From positions 1 to 64,000 of the forward strand of contig NZ_JAKRCW010000006.1 of the NCBI RefSeq assembly GCF_022346425.1: a DNA stretch of 64,000 bases, in the 5' to 3' direction. A model generated the notes under the pieces. That model ran no database searches. It was not told the origin of the DNA and saw nothing but the letters and a program-made list of their open reading frames with translations. Positions 54,708 through 63,501 of this stretch are shown here, one piece after another. Numbering within the stretch: the stretch's first letter is position 1; every line of letters starts with the position of its first letter. The position numbers and the translations under genes are program-made. The DNA comes from Pseudoglutamicibacter albus (GTDB lineage Bacteria; Actinomycetota; Actinomycetes; Actinomycetales; Micrococcaceae).

Positions 54708-55196
54708 TTATGTGGCGGAGAGCGTACGTTGATGTGGAGGCAACGTTGTCTCTGGGTTTTCCCGCAACGCTTTGATCGCGTCTTCAAAATCTTCGAGGGT
54801 TTCAAAGCCTTGATACACGGATGCAAACCGCAGGTAGGCGACCTGATCGAGCCGGCGTAGCGGGCGAAGGATCGCAAGACCTACATGGTGCGCATCGACT
54901 TCCGCCCGGCCTTCCGCACGTATTGTCTCTTCGACTTCTTGGGCGAGCATCGCCAGGTCGTCTTCCGATACTGGCCGGCCTTGGCAGGCTTTCGAAACAC
55001 CAGAGACGATCTTGGCGCGGCTGAAAGGTTCAGCGACACCTGAGCGTTTCACAACCGAAAGGCTCGCGGTCTCTACCGTGGTGAAGCGGCGCCCACACGA
55101 ACTGCATTGGCGGCGACGACGAATCGAATAGCCGTCTTCGGTTGCGCGGGAGTCAACAACACGCGATTCAGCATGCCTGCAGAACGGACAAAACAC
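54708..55196 (-). CDS. nrdR: Transcriptional repressor NrdR
   Basis: NrdR represses ribonucleotide reductase genes according to bound ATP/dATP. The 162-residue protein has a zinc ribbon (FCPFC and QCSSCGRRF) at residues 1-35 and an ATP-cone domain ([16 protein letters not shown] to [24 protein letters not shown]). The start is GTG 55196 with AGGGAGG about 9 nt upstream. No NrdR box of the ACACWATAT type is visible in this window. Confidence 0.96.
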   Translation of the reverse strand: MFCPFCRHAESRVVDSRATEDGYSIRRRRQCSSCGRRFTTVETASLSVVKRSGVAEPFSRAKIVSGVSKACQGRPVSEDDLAMLAQEVEETIRAEGRAEVDAHHVGLAILRPLRRLDQVAYLRFASVYQGFETLEDFEDAIKALRENPETTLPPHQRTLSAT

Positions 55197-55324
55197 GCGG
55201 CTGACCTCCCTTCACAACAGTGCTCAGGCTGTCACCTCAACGGTCTGCACAGTCCAGACACTCGTTTCACACACGCAACGTGCATCACAATCATAACCGG
55301 CATTACGTGAATCACCAACATGTA

Positions 55325-55342
55325 ATTACTACATCTAGTAAT
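55325..55342. promoter_or_regulatory. Palindrome upstream of nrdR
   Basis: ATTACTA-CATC-TAGTAAT has 7-bp perfect arms, about 130 bp upstream of the nrdR start in an AT-rich part of the 242-bp hisD-nrdR spacer. It may be an operator or the hisD terminator. Confidence 0.45.
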
Positions 55343-55438
55343 CCGCTACAAACACACCCACGGGACTTAGGGTTCTCATAGCGAAGCTGTTGGGGGTCAC
55401 TGAGCTCCACCGCGGGCCCAGCGCTTCTCTATCGCTAC

Positions 55439-56785
55439 TCAGAGCTCGCGGGCCGTGACAGCTTCGCCGTGTGCCGGTAGATCTTCTGCGGAAGAGAGCG
55501 CCAGAACATGCTCGGCCACTTCAGCAAGTCCTGCACGGTCATAGCGAATCTCTTGAATGGCCTTGAGGAAGGTCGTGACGTTCAGCCCGGACGCGTGACG
55601 AGCCGTCCCCATGGTTGGTAGAACGTGGTTGGAACCGGCCGCGTAATCCCCGAGGCTCACCGGCGAATAGGTTCCCAAGAACACCGCACCAGCCTGAGTG
55701 ATGAGTGCGGCGTCTGCTTCTGGGTCTTCTGTAAGCAGTTCAAGGTGCTCGGCGGCATAGTGATTCGCGGCAGCGATCGCCGCATCGTGGTCATCCACAA
55801 GCACGATGCCGGACTGTGGGCCGGAGAGCGCCGTCAACACACGCTCGGCGTGCTTTGTTTTTTGCGCTCGTTCTCGCGTCTCGGTGCGGAATACATCCAC
55901 CAGCTGCGGATCCCACGTGATGATGACGCTGGCCGCGTTCGGATCATGCTCAGCCTGGGAGATCGCATCAGCTGCAACGATCTTCGGATCGGCGGAGGCG
56001 TCCGCGACGATCGCGATCTCGGTCGGGCCGGCCTCAGAATCGATACCGACCTCGCCTTTGACCATCGCTTTCGCTGTCGCGACGAAAACATTGCCCGGCC
56101 CGGTGATCAAATCGACCGGCTCGAGCGGAGCATCCAGACCGGCGTCGACCTCAGCTTCTAGGCCATAAGCCAACACACCGATCGCTTGCGCGCCACCCAC
56201 CGCATACACTTCCTGGATCCCTAGAAGCTGCGCGGCAGCAAGAATCGTGGGGTGCGGCAACCCCGTTCCGTCTTTAGCCGGCGGGCTCACGAGCGCGATC
56301 GAACCAACACCTGCCTCTTGCGCAGGCACCACATTCATGACAACCGAGGACGGATAGACCGCCAAACCACCTGGAACATAGAGCCCGACGCGCTGCACCG
56401 GCTCCCACCGCATCGTGACACTCGCGCCAGGGCCAAAGTTGGTTGTGGTCGGGCCCGGCTTGTGATCAGCGGCGAACGTGCGGGCGCGCTCGATCGCGAC
56501 CTCGAGACCGCGGCGGACTTTCTCATCGAGTCCAGCCAACGCGTTTGCCATCGCCTCAGCTGGAACGCGAAGGGAAGGCACGGCGACCCCATCGAACTGT
56601 TCGGTCAGTGCCGTGACAGCTGTAGCGCCGCCTTCGCGCACCATCTTGAGGATGTTTTCGACAACGCTCTGATGCTCCATGCTCGTGCTGGCCTCCAAAC
56701 GGGGCAGGCCAGCGCGGATGCCGGCATCATCGGCTCCACGCAGATCGATCAGTGGGAGGACATCAGTTTCTTCTACGTTGCTCAC
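55439..56785 (-). CDS. hisD: Histidinol dehydrogenase
   Basis: HisD oxidises histidinol to histidine with two NAD+. The 448-residue product has IDLRGADDAGIRAGLPR, then PGGLAVYPSSVVMNVVPAQ, AGPTEIAIVADASADP and HDAAIAAANHYAAEHLELL, which hold the zinc and catalytic residues. The start is a GTG almost abutting a GGGAGG motif, so a different start cannot be excluded. No other his genes are in this window. Confidence 0.94.
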   Translation of the reverse strand: MSNVEETDVLPLIDLRGADDAGIRAGLPRLEASTSMEHQSVVENILKMVREGGATAVTALTEQFDGVAVPSLRVPAEAMANALAGLDEKVRRGLEVAIERARTFAADHKPGPTTTNFGPGASVTMRWEPVQRVGLYVPGGLAVYPSSVVMNVVPAQEAGVGSIALVSPPAKDGTGLPHPTILAAAQLLGIQEVYAVGGAQAIGVLAYGLEAEVDAGLDAPLEPVDLITGPGNVFVATAKAMVKGEVGIDSEAGPTEIAIVADASADPKIVAADAISQAEHDPNAASVIITWDPQLVDVFRTETRERAQKTKHAERVLTALSGPQSGIVLVDDHDAAIAAANHYAAEHLELLTEDPEADAALITQAGAVFLGTYSPVSLGDYAAGSNHVLPTMGTARHASGLNVTTFLKAIQEIRYDRAGLAEVAEHVLALSSAEDLPAHGEAVTAREL

Positions 56786-56852
56786 CCTCCCAGTCTAGGA
56801 GCCGAAGCATGCGGTGCGCCCATGTGTCACACCGTGTGACACTGCCGCTGAG

Positions 56853-59800
56853 CTAGATGAGACAGTCCGGCCCTAGGAGCACCTTGAGGTCGCCGAACAG
56901 TGCTGCGTTCGGGGTGACCTTGTATTGGGAACCCAACCGCATCGTTTCAATCGTGGCGCTACCGATGAGTTTGACCCGCACTTCGGATTTACCGGGGTGG
57001 GTTCGCAGGACGTCACCGAGTTGGCGGATCACCGGCTCGGTGGCCTGGTGTGTTGGGATCTGAACCAGCAAAGGGCCTGAGCCGCCGTCAGCGGTGATGT
57101 CTGGGATCTTGAGCTCTTGCGCAGAGATCGAGATCGCCCCGTCATCGCGGCGCTGGAAGCGGCCCTTGACGGTCACGATGAGGTCCTCTGCCAACAAGGT
57201 CGCGATCGGCTGGTACGCCTGCCCAAAGAACATGACCTCGATCGAACCCGAGAGGTCTTCAATCTCACATTTGGCGTACGGGTTGCCCGAGTTCTTCGCA
57301 ACACGCCGCTCAAGGTTGGTGATCATCCCGGCGATCGTGATGGTGTGCCCGTCTTGCGGGCCACGGTCGGAGACCACGGTTGCGATCGGCATGTCAGCGA
57401 GCCTGCCGAGCGCATCCCCCAGCCCCTGCAGCGGGTGGTCGGATACGTAGAGGCCCAACATTTCACGCTCGAGGCTGAGCTTTTCCTTCTTATCCCATTC
57501 AGGAATGTCAGGGATTTCAACATCGAGCGCGTTCGCCAGGCTCTCATCCCCGGACATGCTGAATAAGTCGAATTGATGTGCGGCCTCGTGGCGTTTGAGC
57601 GCCATCGCTTGATCCACAGCATCTTCGTGGATAGCGGTCAATGCACGGCGATGGTGGCCGAGGTCGTCAAAAGCGCCTGCTTTGATGAGGGATTCGATGG
57701 TGCGCTTGTTGAGCGCTTGCGGGCCGACTTTGTTGAGGAAATCGGAGAAGGACTCGAAACGTCCCTTTTCTTCGCGGGCCTCCACGATGGCTTCCACAAC
57801 GTGGCTACCGACGTTACGGACCGCACCGAGCCCGAAGCGGATGTCACTTCCGACTGGGGCGAAGTTATTTTGGGATTCGTTGACATCAGGCTGCAGAACC
57901 TTGATGCCCATCCGGTGGCATTCGTTGAGGTAGAGCGCCATCTTGTCTTTATCTGTACCGACCGAGGTCAACAGCGCGGCCATGTATTCGGCCGGATAGT
58001 TGGCTTTGAAGTAGGCGGTCCAATAGGACACGAGTCCGTAGGCGGCGGAGTGCGCTTTGTTGAACGCATAGTCAGAGAACGGGAGCAGGATGTTCCACAG
58101 CGAGGTGATCGCCTCCTCGGAGAAGCCACGTTCGACCATGCCGTCATGGAATCCCTGATACTGGCGATCCAACTCTTCTTTCTTCTTTTTACCCATCGCA
58201 CGCCGCAAGAGGTCTGCCTGGCCCAGCGAATAGCCTGCGACTTTCTGCGCGATCGCCATAACCTGTTCCTGGTAGACGATCAAACCGTAGGTGGTATCCA
58301 GGATTTCTGCGAGCGGTTCAGCCAGTTCCGGGTGGATCGGGGTGATCTCCTGCTGCCCGTTTTTACGCAACGCATAATTCGTGTGGGAGTTAGCGCCCAT
58401 CGGGCCTGGACGGTACAGCGCGATGACCGCGGAAATGTCTTCGAAGTTGTCTGGACGCATGAGGCGCAGCAGAGAGCGCATCGGCCCGCCATCGAGCTGG
58501 AAAACACCGAGTGTGTCGCCTCGAGCCAGCAGCTCATAGGCCGCCTTGTTGTGGGTGTCGAGCCGTTCAAGGTCCGGAACCTCTCCCCCGTTGAGGCGGA
58601 TGTTCTCCATCGCATCAGAGATGATCGTGAGGTTACGCAGACCCAAGAAGTCCATCTTGATCAGGCCGAGGGATTCACAAATCGGGTAGTCCCACTGCGT
58701 GATGACCTGTCCGTCTTGGAGGCGACGCATGATCGGCACAACATCGATGATCGGTTCCGAAGACATGATGACCCCGGCCGCGTGCACACCCCACTGGCGT
58801 TTGAGGCCTTCCAAGCCTTTCGCGGTTTCGAAAACCTTGCGGGCTTCCGGGTCAGATTCGAGCAGTTCGCGGAATTCGCCGGCCTCGCCGTAGCGCGCGG
58901 CATCTGGGTTCTCTACGTCCCACAGCGAAATGTCTTTAGCCATCACCGCTGGCGGCAAAGCCTTAGTCAGGGTCTCGCCCATCGCGAACGGGTGACCCAG
59001 CACGCGGGAGGCATCCTTGAGTGCCTGCTTTGTTTTGATCGAACCGTAGGTCACGATCATCGAGACCTTATCGGCACCGTATTTTTCGATCACATACTGG
59101 ATAGTTTCGCCGCGGCGGCGATCGTCAAAGTCGACGTCGAAGTCCGGCATCGAGACACGTTCCGGGTTGAGGAAACGCTCAAAGATCAAGCCGTGCTCAA
59201 GCGGGTCCAGGTCAGTAATACGCAACGCGTAAGCGACCATCGAGCCCGCACCCGACCCACGCCCAGGCCCCACACGGATGTCGTGGTCCTTGGACCAGTT
59301 GATGAAGTCCGCGACCACCAGGAAGTAGCCAGGGAAACCCATACGCTCGATAATCCCGAGCTCGTATTCGGCCTGCTTCTGGGATTCTTCCGGAACTCCA
59401 TCCGGATAACGGTAGTGCAGGCCGCGCTGAACCTCCTTGACCAGCCACGTGTGCTCCGTCTCCCCTTCCGGGACCGGGAACTGTGGCATGTATTTGCCGA
59501 TCGATGGCTCAAAATCGACCTTGCACCGTTCAGCGATCATCAACGTGTTATCGCACGCTTCAGGCAGCTCGCTGAAAAGCTCACGCATTTCACGCGGTGA
59601 CTTCAAGTAGTAGCTGGAACCGTTGAACGCGAAACGTTTACCGCCCTGATCATACGAGGGCTCCAACAGGGTTGAACCTGACTGGATCGCCAAGAGCGCT
59701 TCGTGTGCTTTCGCGTCTTCTTCATGCGTGTAGTGAAGGTCGTTAGTCGCAACCAGCGGCAGGTTGAGGTCTTTAGCTAGACGCATCAGATCGCCACGCA

Positions 59801-60416
59801 CGCGGTGCTCGATTTCGAGCTCGTGGTCCATGAGCTCGAGGAAATAATTCCCCTCACCGAAAATGTCTTTGTACTCCCCGGCCGCACGCAGCGCCTCATC
59901 GTATTGACCCAGCCGCAAGCGAGTCTGAATCTCACCCGATGGGCAACCCGTTGTTGCGATAACACCCTTGGAGTATTGGGAGATCAGTTCACGGTCCAGG
60001 CGCGGCCAACGCGAGAAAACCTGATCCAGCGACGCCTTCGACACCGCCTTGTTGAGGTTGTACCAGCCTTCGTTATTCTCCGCCCACAGCGTCATGTGGG
60101 TATAAGCGCCACCACCGGAGACGTCATCGCCCTTTTGATCACGCGTACCCCACTGCACACGCGTGCGGTCGCTACGTGCAGTACCTGGAGTCACATACGC
60201 TTCAACACCCAAGATGGGGTTGATGCCTTTGTCTTTAGCCTTCCGATAGAAATCGTAGGCACCGAAAAGATAGCCGTGATCGGTGATCGCCATCGAATCC
60301 ATGCCCAACCGTTGGGCTTCTTCGAAAAGATCAGTAACACGGGCCGCACCATCCAACATCGAATATTCGGTGTGGGTGTGCAGGTGAACAAAACCATCGT
60401 CAAGACTTCCAGCCAC
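56853..60416 (-). CDS. dnaE: DNA polymerase III alpha subunit (DnaE1)
   Basis: This is the replicative DNA polymerase, 1187 residues. The PHP domain starts FVHLHTHTEYSMLDGAARV, with a metal-binding-like pattern suggesting proofreading-type exonuclease activity as in other actinobacteria. The polymerase catalytic aspartates are in VSMPDFDVDFDDRRR, with VGPGRGSGAGSMVAYAL nearby. The thumb and fingers have GLIVYQEQVMAIAQKVAGYS. A C-terminal OB fold has ITIAGMITNLERRVAKNSG. Length fits DnaE1 (E. coli 1160). The long antisense frame at 57573-59600 is a shadow. Confidence 0.97.
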   Translation of the reverse strand: MAGSLDDGFVHLHTHTEYSMLDGAARVTDLFEEAQRLGMDSMAITDHGYLFGAYDFYRKAKDKGINPILGVEAYVTPGTARSDRTRVQWGTRDQKGDDVSGGGAYTHMTLWAENNEGWYNLNKAVSKASLDQVFSRWPRLDRELISQYSKGVIATTGCPSGEIQTRLRLGQYDEALRAAGEYKDIFGEGNYFLELMDHELEIEHRVRGDLMRLAKDLNLPLVATNDLHYTHEEDAKAHEALLAIQSGSTLLEPSYDQGGKRFAFNGSSYYLKSPREMRELFSELPEACDNTLMIAERCKVDFEPSIGKYMPQFPVPEGETEHTWLVKEVQRGLHYRYPDGVPEESQKQAEYELGIIERMGFPGYFLVVADFINWSKDHDIRVGPGRGSGAGSMVAYALRITDLDPLEHGLIFERFLNPERVSMPDFDVDFDDRRRGETIQYVIEKYGADKVSMIVTYGSIKTKQALKDASRVLGHPFAMGETLTKALPPAVMAKDISLWDVENPDAARYGEAGEFRELLESDPEARKVFETAKGLEGLKRQWGVHAAGVIMSSEPIIDVVPIMRRLQDGQVITQWDYPICESLGLIKMDFLGLRNLTIISDAMENIRLNGGEVPDLERLDTHNKAAYELLARGDTLGVFQLDGGPMRSLLRLMRPDNFEDISAVIALYRPGPMGANSHTNYALRKNGQQEITPIHPELAEPLAEILDTTYGLIVYQEQVMAIAQKVAGYSLGQADLLRRAMGKKKKEELDRQYQGFHDGMVERGFSEEAITSLWNILLPFSDYAFNKAHSAAYGLVSYWTAYFKANYPAEYMAALLTSVGTDKDKMALYLNECHRMGIKVLQPDVNESQNNFAPVGSDIRFGLGAVRNVGSHVVEAIVEAREEKGRFESFSDFLNKVGPQALNKRTIESLIKAGAFDDLGHHRRALTAIHEDAVDQAMALKRHEAAHQFDLFSMSGDESLANALDVEIPDIPEWDKKEKLSLEREMLGLYVSDHPLQGLGDALGRLADMPIATVVSDRGPQDGHTITIAGMITNLERRVAKNSGNPYAKCEIEDLSGSIEVMFFGQAYQPIATLLAEDLIVTVKGRFQRRDDGAISISAQELKIPDITADGGSGPLLVQIPTHQATEPVIRQLGDVLRTHPGKSEVRVKLIGSATIETMRLGSQYKVTPNAALFGDLKVLLGPDCLI

Positions 60417-60510
60417 ACCACCATGGTAGCCAGCACTACGGCCCTTACCGGGGACGGCTCGGCATCAACCCACAAGTATCACCGAACAGTGTGGCGCGGC
60501 TCCCCTAGCG

Positions 60511-60558
60511 CTGTTCCTTCTACGCTCTGTTTCTTCTACGCGGCGTTCACTCTTCACG
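60511..60558. repeat. 16-bp tandem repeat, 3 copies, at the rluD end
   Basis: CTGTTCCTTCTACGCT, CTGTTTCTTCTACGCG and GCGTTCACTCTTCACG follow each other between dnaE and rluD; the last unit covers the rluD stop codon. Confidence 0.7.
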
Positions 60559-61464
60559 CAGAAGCTCGAGTGCATCCACAAGATCCTGCGGATACGGGGC
60601 ATCCAGGTACATCTCTTCCCCGGTGACTGGATGTGTGAAACCTAACTCTTTAGCGTGCAGCCACTGGCGCGTCAGGCCCAGTTTTGCCGCCACGGTCGGG
60701 TCAGCTCCGTACTGCTGATCCCCCACGAGTGGGTGGCCCATCGCGGAGAAATGCACACGGATCTGGTGGGTGCGCCCAGTCTCAAGTTTGACCCGCATCA
60801 GCGAGGCGATCCCGAATGCCTCTTCAAGCTTGTAATGGGTCACGGCGTTGCGGCCATCCGTGACTACAGCGAAACGCCACGTCGCGTTCGGGTGCCGGCC
60901 AATCGGTGCATCGATGGTGCCTTCCATCGGATCAGGTAGCCCTTGGACCACGGCGTGATAGATCTTGGTCGGCGTGCGGTCTTTGAACGCTTGCTTGAGC
61001 CCGGCATAGGCGGGTTCGGATTTCGCAACAACCATGAGCCCCGATGTGCCCACATCGAGGCGCTGTACGATACCGGCACGCTCTTGCGCTCCTGAAGTTG
61101 CGATCGCAATACCCTGGCGTGCCAGCTGTCCCGTGACAGTCGGCCCCGCCCATCCCGGGGAGGGGTGCGCGGCGACCCCGACCGGTTTGTTGATCACCAC
61201 AAGGTCGGCGTCTTGATACACAATCGGGATGTCCTGCACGGGTTCCTCCACTTCTTCAGCCGCTTCGATCCTCACCGTAATCTCAGAACCGGCGTCCGGG
61301 CGCATCGACTTCAAGCCACGCTGCCCATCCACGCTCACCTGTCCGTCTTGGATCATCTGAGCCGCGAGCGTTCGCGAGACGTCTGCGGTTTTAGCGACCA
61401 CCACATCGAGCCGTTGCCCCGTACCTGCCACCGTGATGATGCGCGCATCAGATTCGTAACTCAC
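60547..61464 (-). CDS. rluD: RluD-type 23S rRNA pseudouridine synthase
   Basis: This 305-residue enzyme has an N-terminal S4 RNA-binding domain (GQRLDVVVAKTADVSRT) and a catalytic domain with IVYQDADLVVINKPVGVAAH. The catalytic Asp lies in GIVQRLDVGTSGLMVVAKS. It converts uridines of 23S rRNA helix 69, by family knowledge. Its GTG start overlaps the lspA stop by 4 bp, so it is coupled to lspA. Confidence 0.95.
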   Translation of the reverse strand: MSYESDARIITVAGTGQRLDVVVAKTADVSRTLAAQMIQDGQVSVDGQRGLKSMRPDAGSEITVRIEAAEEVEEPVQDIPIVYQDADLVVINKPVGVAAHPSPGWAGPTVTGQLARQGIAIATSGAQERAGIVQRLDVGTSGLMVVAKSEPAYAGLKQAFKDRTPTKIYHAVVQGLPDPMEGTIDAPIGRHPNATWRFAVVTDGRNAVTHYKLEEAFGIASLMRVKLETGRTHQIRVHFSAMGHPLVGDQQYGADPTVAAKLGLTRQWLHAKELGFTHPVTGEEMYLDAPYPQDLVDALELLREE

Positions 61465-62057
61465 GCGTCCTCCTGAGCGATTGTTTCGCGGCGTTCGCTG
61501 GGGCTTGCTCCGCTGGAACTTCCTCCGCTAGAGCTGCTTTCGCTCAAGCTCTGTTCTTTCAGTTCCTTCAACGGCACGTTGCACCAGATCAACAACACGA
61601 TCGCGACCACGCTGCATGTGATCAGGGAGTCTGCGATGTTGAAGATCGCGAAATTGCCAACTGAAATGAAGTCCACCACGTGGCCGTGTCCGAAAGCTGG
61701 TGGGCGGAAAAGCCGGTCCGTCAGGTTACCGAGCGTTCCGGCGAGCAACGAAGCAAGAGCGATGGTCCACAAACGCGAGCGTGTCTTGAACAACGTGATC
61801 ACTACCGCCACGGAAACCACCGCCATGAAGACGGTGAAGACCCATGTGAAGTCCTCACCCATCGAAAACGCCGCACCCGGGTTCCGGATCGAATACCACT
61901 TAAACCACGGCTCGATGACCCAACGGATCTCGCCGATTCTCATCTGCGTTTCAACCCAATACTTGGTCAGCTGATCAAAGCCGTAACCGATCACCAGAAT
62001 GATGCCCGCGATGATCGCGAGACCTCCACGGGATGCGGTGCTCTTCGGCGTTGTCAT
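61461..62057 (-). CDS. lspA: Lipoprotein signal peptidase II
   Basis: LspA cleaves signal peptides of prolipoproteins after lipid attachment. The 198-residue membrane protein has four helices. Catalytic aspartates lie in GTLGNLTDRLF and FAIFNIADSLIT, and NPGAAFSMG is conserved. The C-terminal ~30 residues are a Ser/Gly-rich repeat absent from typical members. It precedes rluD in an operon and would process the lipoprotein encoded at 44.9-45.6 kb. Confidence 0.96.
   Translation of the reverse strand: MTTPKSTASRGGLAIIAGIILVIGYGFDQLTKYWVETQMRIGEIRWVIEPWFKWYSIRNPGAAFSMGEDFTWVFTVFMAVVSVAVVITLFKTRSRLWTIALASLLAGTLGNLTDRLFRPPAFGHGHVVDFISVGNFAIFNIADSLITCSVVAIVLLIWCNVPLKELKEQSLSESSSSGGSSSGASPSERRETIAQEDA
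61492..61551 (-). repeat. 15-bp in-frame tandem repeat (4 copies) in lspA tail
   Basis: CGTTCGCTGGGGCTT, GCTCCGCTGGAACTT, CCTCCGCTAGAGCTG and CTTTCGCTCAAGCTC are contiguous. They encode the Ser-rich tail of LspA. Confidence 0.85.
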
Positions 62058-62145
62058 AGGTACCCTTCTGGTGCCGTCAAAAGAATGAATGGAAAAGCTC
62101 GATAGTTATAGAGCTACAGCCACAGGTATAAGGCTACAGATACAG

Positions 62146-62183
62146 TTCAAGGCGGTGACCCTGATCAGGGTCACCGCCTTGAA
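62146..62183. terminator. Perfect 38-bp palindrome, likely divIVA terminator
   Basis: Two 19-bp arms meet with no spacer; CTGATCAG at the centre would form the loop. It lies 71-108 bp past the divIVA stop and upstream of lspA on the same strand. Confidence 0.85.
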
Positions 62184-62214
62184 GCTGGCTTAGAACTAGA
62201 TCAGAACAGTGTCC

Positions 62215-62273
62215 TTAGAACTGTGCCGATGCTGAGAACTGTCGTGCCGATGTTTAGATCTGTGCCGAGATTG
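62215..62273. repeat. Degenerate tandem repeat around the divIVA stop
   Basis: Three diverged units of 18-21 bp share AGAACTGTGCCGATG, AGAACTGTCGTGCCGATG and AGATCTGTGCCGAGA. The third overlaps the end of divIVA. Confidence 0.6.
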
Positions 62274-62892
62274 GGGTCTGGCCGTCAAGATCAGATAGCT
62301 GGTCTGCGATGTAGTTACGCAGACGGCCGCGGTAATCGGCTTCGAAGGCCTTGAGGTCTTCGATCTCGTCTTCGAGCATGCTCTTCTTCTGTGCAAGATC
62401 ATCGAGCGTGCGGCGCTTGGTTTCTTCGGCGTCGTCGGTGGTCTTCTTAGCTGCTGCTTCAGCGTCAGAGACAAGCGACTGCGCCTGAGCCTGTGCCTCG
62501 GAAACGATGCGATCGCGTTCCTGAGCGCCCTGGTTGACGTATTCGTCGTGGAGGCGCTGGGCCATCTGCAGAACGCCTGCGGCCTCGTCTGCGGTGCCAC
62601 CGCCAGACGTAGATACCGGGAACGTTGCCTCGGTTGCCGCAGAGACTGGCATGACAGGCTCTGGAACATCGTGGTCTGCGGTCTCCGAGGTTGCGGAGAC
62701 TGGTGCAGGAACAACGTTTCCTTCCTGGCATTCAGCCAGCTGGCGGCGCAGCTCGGCGTTCTCATCATTCAGGCGACGAAGTTCTTCTACAACCTCATCC
62801 AGGAAGTCATCGACTTCATCCTGGTCGTAGCCTTCACGGAACTTCGTTGGCTGGAAGCGTTTGTTGACTACATCATCCGGCGTGAGGGCCAT
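62254..62892 (-). CDS. divIVA: DivIVA / Wag31-family polar growth protein
   Basis: This 212-residue coiled-coil protein marks cell poles and septa and organises peptidoglycan growth. The conserved N-terminal lipid-binding domain is MALTPDDVVNKRFQPTKFRE, then DQDEVDDFLDEVVEELRRL. A Val/Ser/Thr-rich linker (about 58-105) follows and a long coiled coil (AAGVLQMAQRLHDEYVNQG through the end) completes it. It is located between yggT and lspA, in the downstream part of the division cluster. Confidence 0.95.
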   Translation of the reverse strand: MALTPDDVVNKRFQPTKFREGYDQDEVDDFLDEVVEELRRLNDENAELRRQLAECQEGNVVPAPVSATSETADHDVPEPVMPVSAATEATFPVSTSGGGTADEAAGVLQMAQRLHDEYVNQGAQERDRIVSEAQAQAQSLVSDAEAAAKKTTDDAEETKRRTLDDLAQKKSMLEDEIEDLKAFEADYRGRLRNYIADQLSDLDGQTPISAQI

Positions 62893-63005
62893 CTGATCTC
62901 CTCGATTACTCGGGTACGGTCACCAGCGATACTTTCGCCAGTCACGATGAATAAAGACTTAGAAACGCCTGTGCTGCGGATCAGCTCGACGCTTGCTTGA
63001 TAACA

Positions 63006-63013
63006 ACTATATA
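63006..63013 (-). promoter_or_regulatory. Possible -10 box upstream of divIVA
   Basis: TATATAGT on the minus strand, about 115 bp upstream of the divIVA ATG, in the most AT-rich part of the spacer after yggT. Confidence 0.4.
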
Positions 63014-63059
63014 ACGATTTTCGCTTTTTTGCGATGTTGACCGCTATTAGCGTCACAGC

Positions 63060-63353
63060 CTACACAAATCCTACACCCATTTGGAACACAAGTCCCTTCA
63101 CAATGGACACCACGAAGAACACGAGAATGAACGAAAGGTCCAGCTGGACGCCGCCGAAATTCACCGGAGGCATCGCCTTGCGAACCCACCCGAGCAGGGG
63201 TTCTGTGGTGCGGTTGACAGTGCTCGCGAATACAAGAGCGGCGCCCCGCGGGCGCCAGTCACGAACAAAAGAGTCGATGAAACTCACGACAATGCGCGCC
63301 ATTAGCAGATACATAAACACGCTCAACGCCAGATAAATCACGCCAAAGATCAC
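63060..63353 (-). CDS. YggT family membrane protein
   Basis: This 97-residue protein has two hydrophobic helices, at about 1-27 and 72-97. Between them is the YggT signature TEPLLGWVRKAMPPVNFGGVQLD shortened here to its core EPLLGWVRKAMPP. It lies between sepF and divIVA, as in nearly all actinobacterial division clusters, so a division or envelope role is likely but undefined. Confidence 0.92.
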   Translation of the reverse strand: MIFGVIYLALSVFMYLLMARIVVSFIDSFVRDWRPRGAALVFASTVNRTTEPLLGWVRKAMPPVNFGGVQLDLSFILVFFVVSIVKGLVFQMGVGFV

Positions 63354-63421
63354 GCCGATTGCCTCCGATTATCTTTCGATCTCGTCCCTTGCGAGCCGTA
63401 TCGCCCCACAAGCGCCACTGC

Positions 63422-63497
63422 GTAGCCACCGAGCGATTCGGCGGCTACTGACAAAATCGGTAGCTACCGAACAAGTCAGTAGCTACCGAGAAAGGTG
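63422..63497. repeat. 19-bp tandem repeat, 4 exact-period copies
   Basis: GTAGCCACCGAGCGATTCG, GCGGCTACTGACAAAATCG, GTAGCTACCGAACAAGTCA and GTAGCTACCGAGAAAGGTG follow each other with no extra bases. It occupies most of the spacer between sepF and yggT. Confidence 0.92.
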
Positions 63498-63501
63498 AAA
63501 C

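Noticed and set aside
57573-59600. 675-codon open frame antisense to dnaE
   Set aside because: It lies wholly within dnaE, has no recognisable domains or ribosome site, and is expected from GC-rich codon bias in the antisense frame.
63422-63497. Possible mini-CRISPR array
   Set aside because: Units are directly adjacent without unique spacers, and no cas genes are present.
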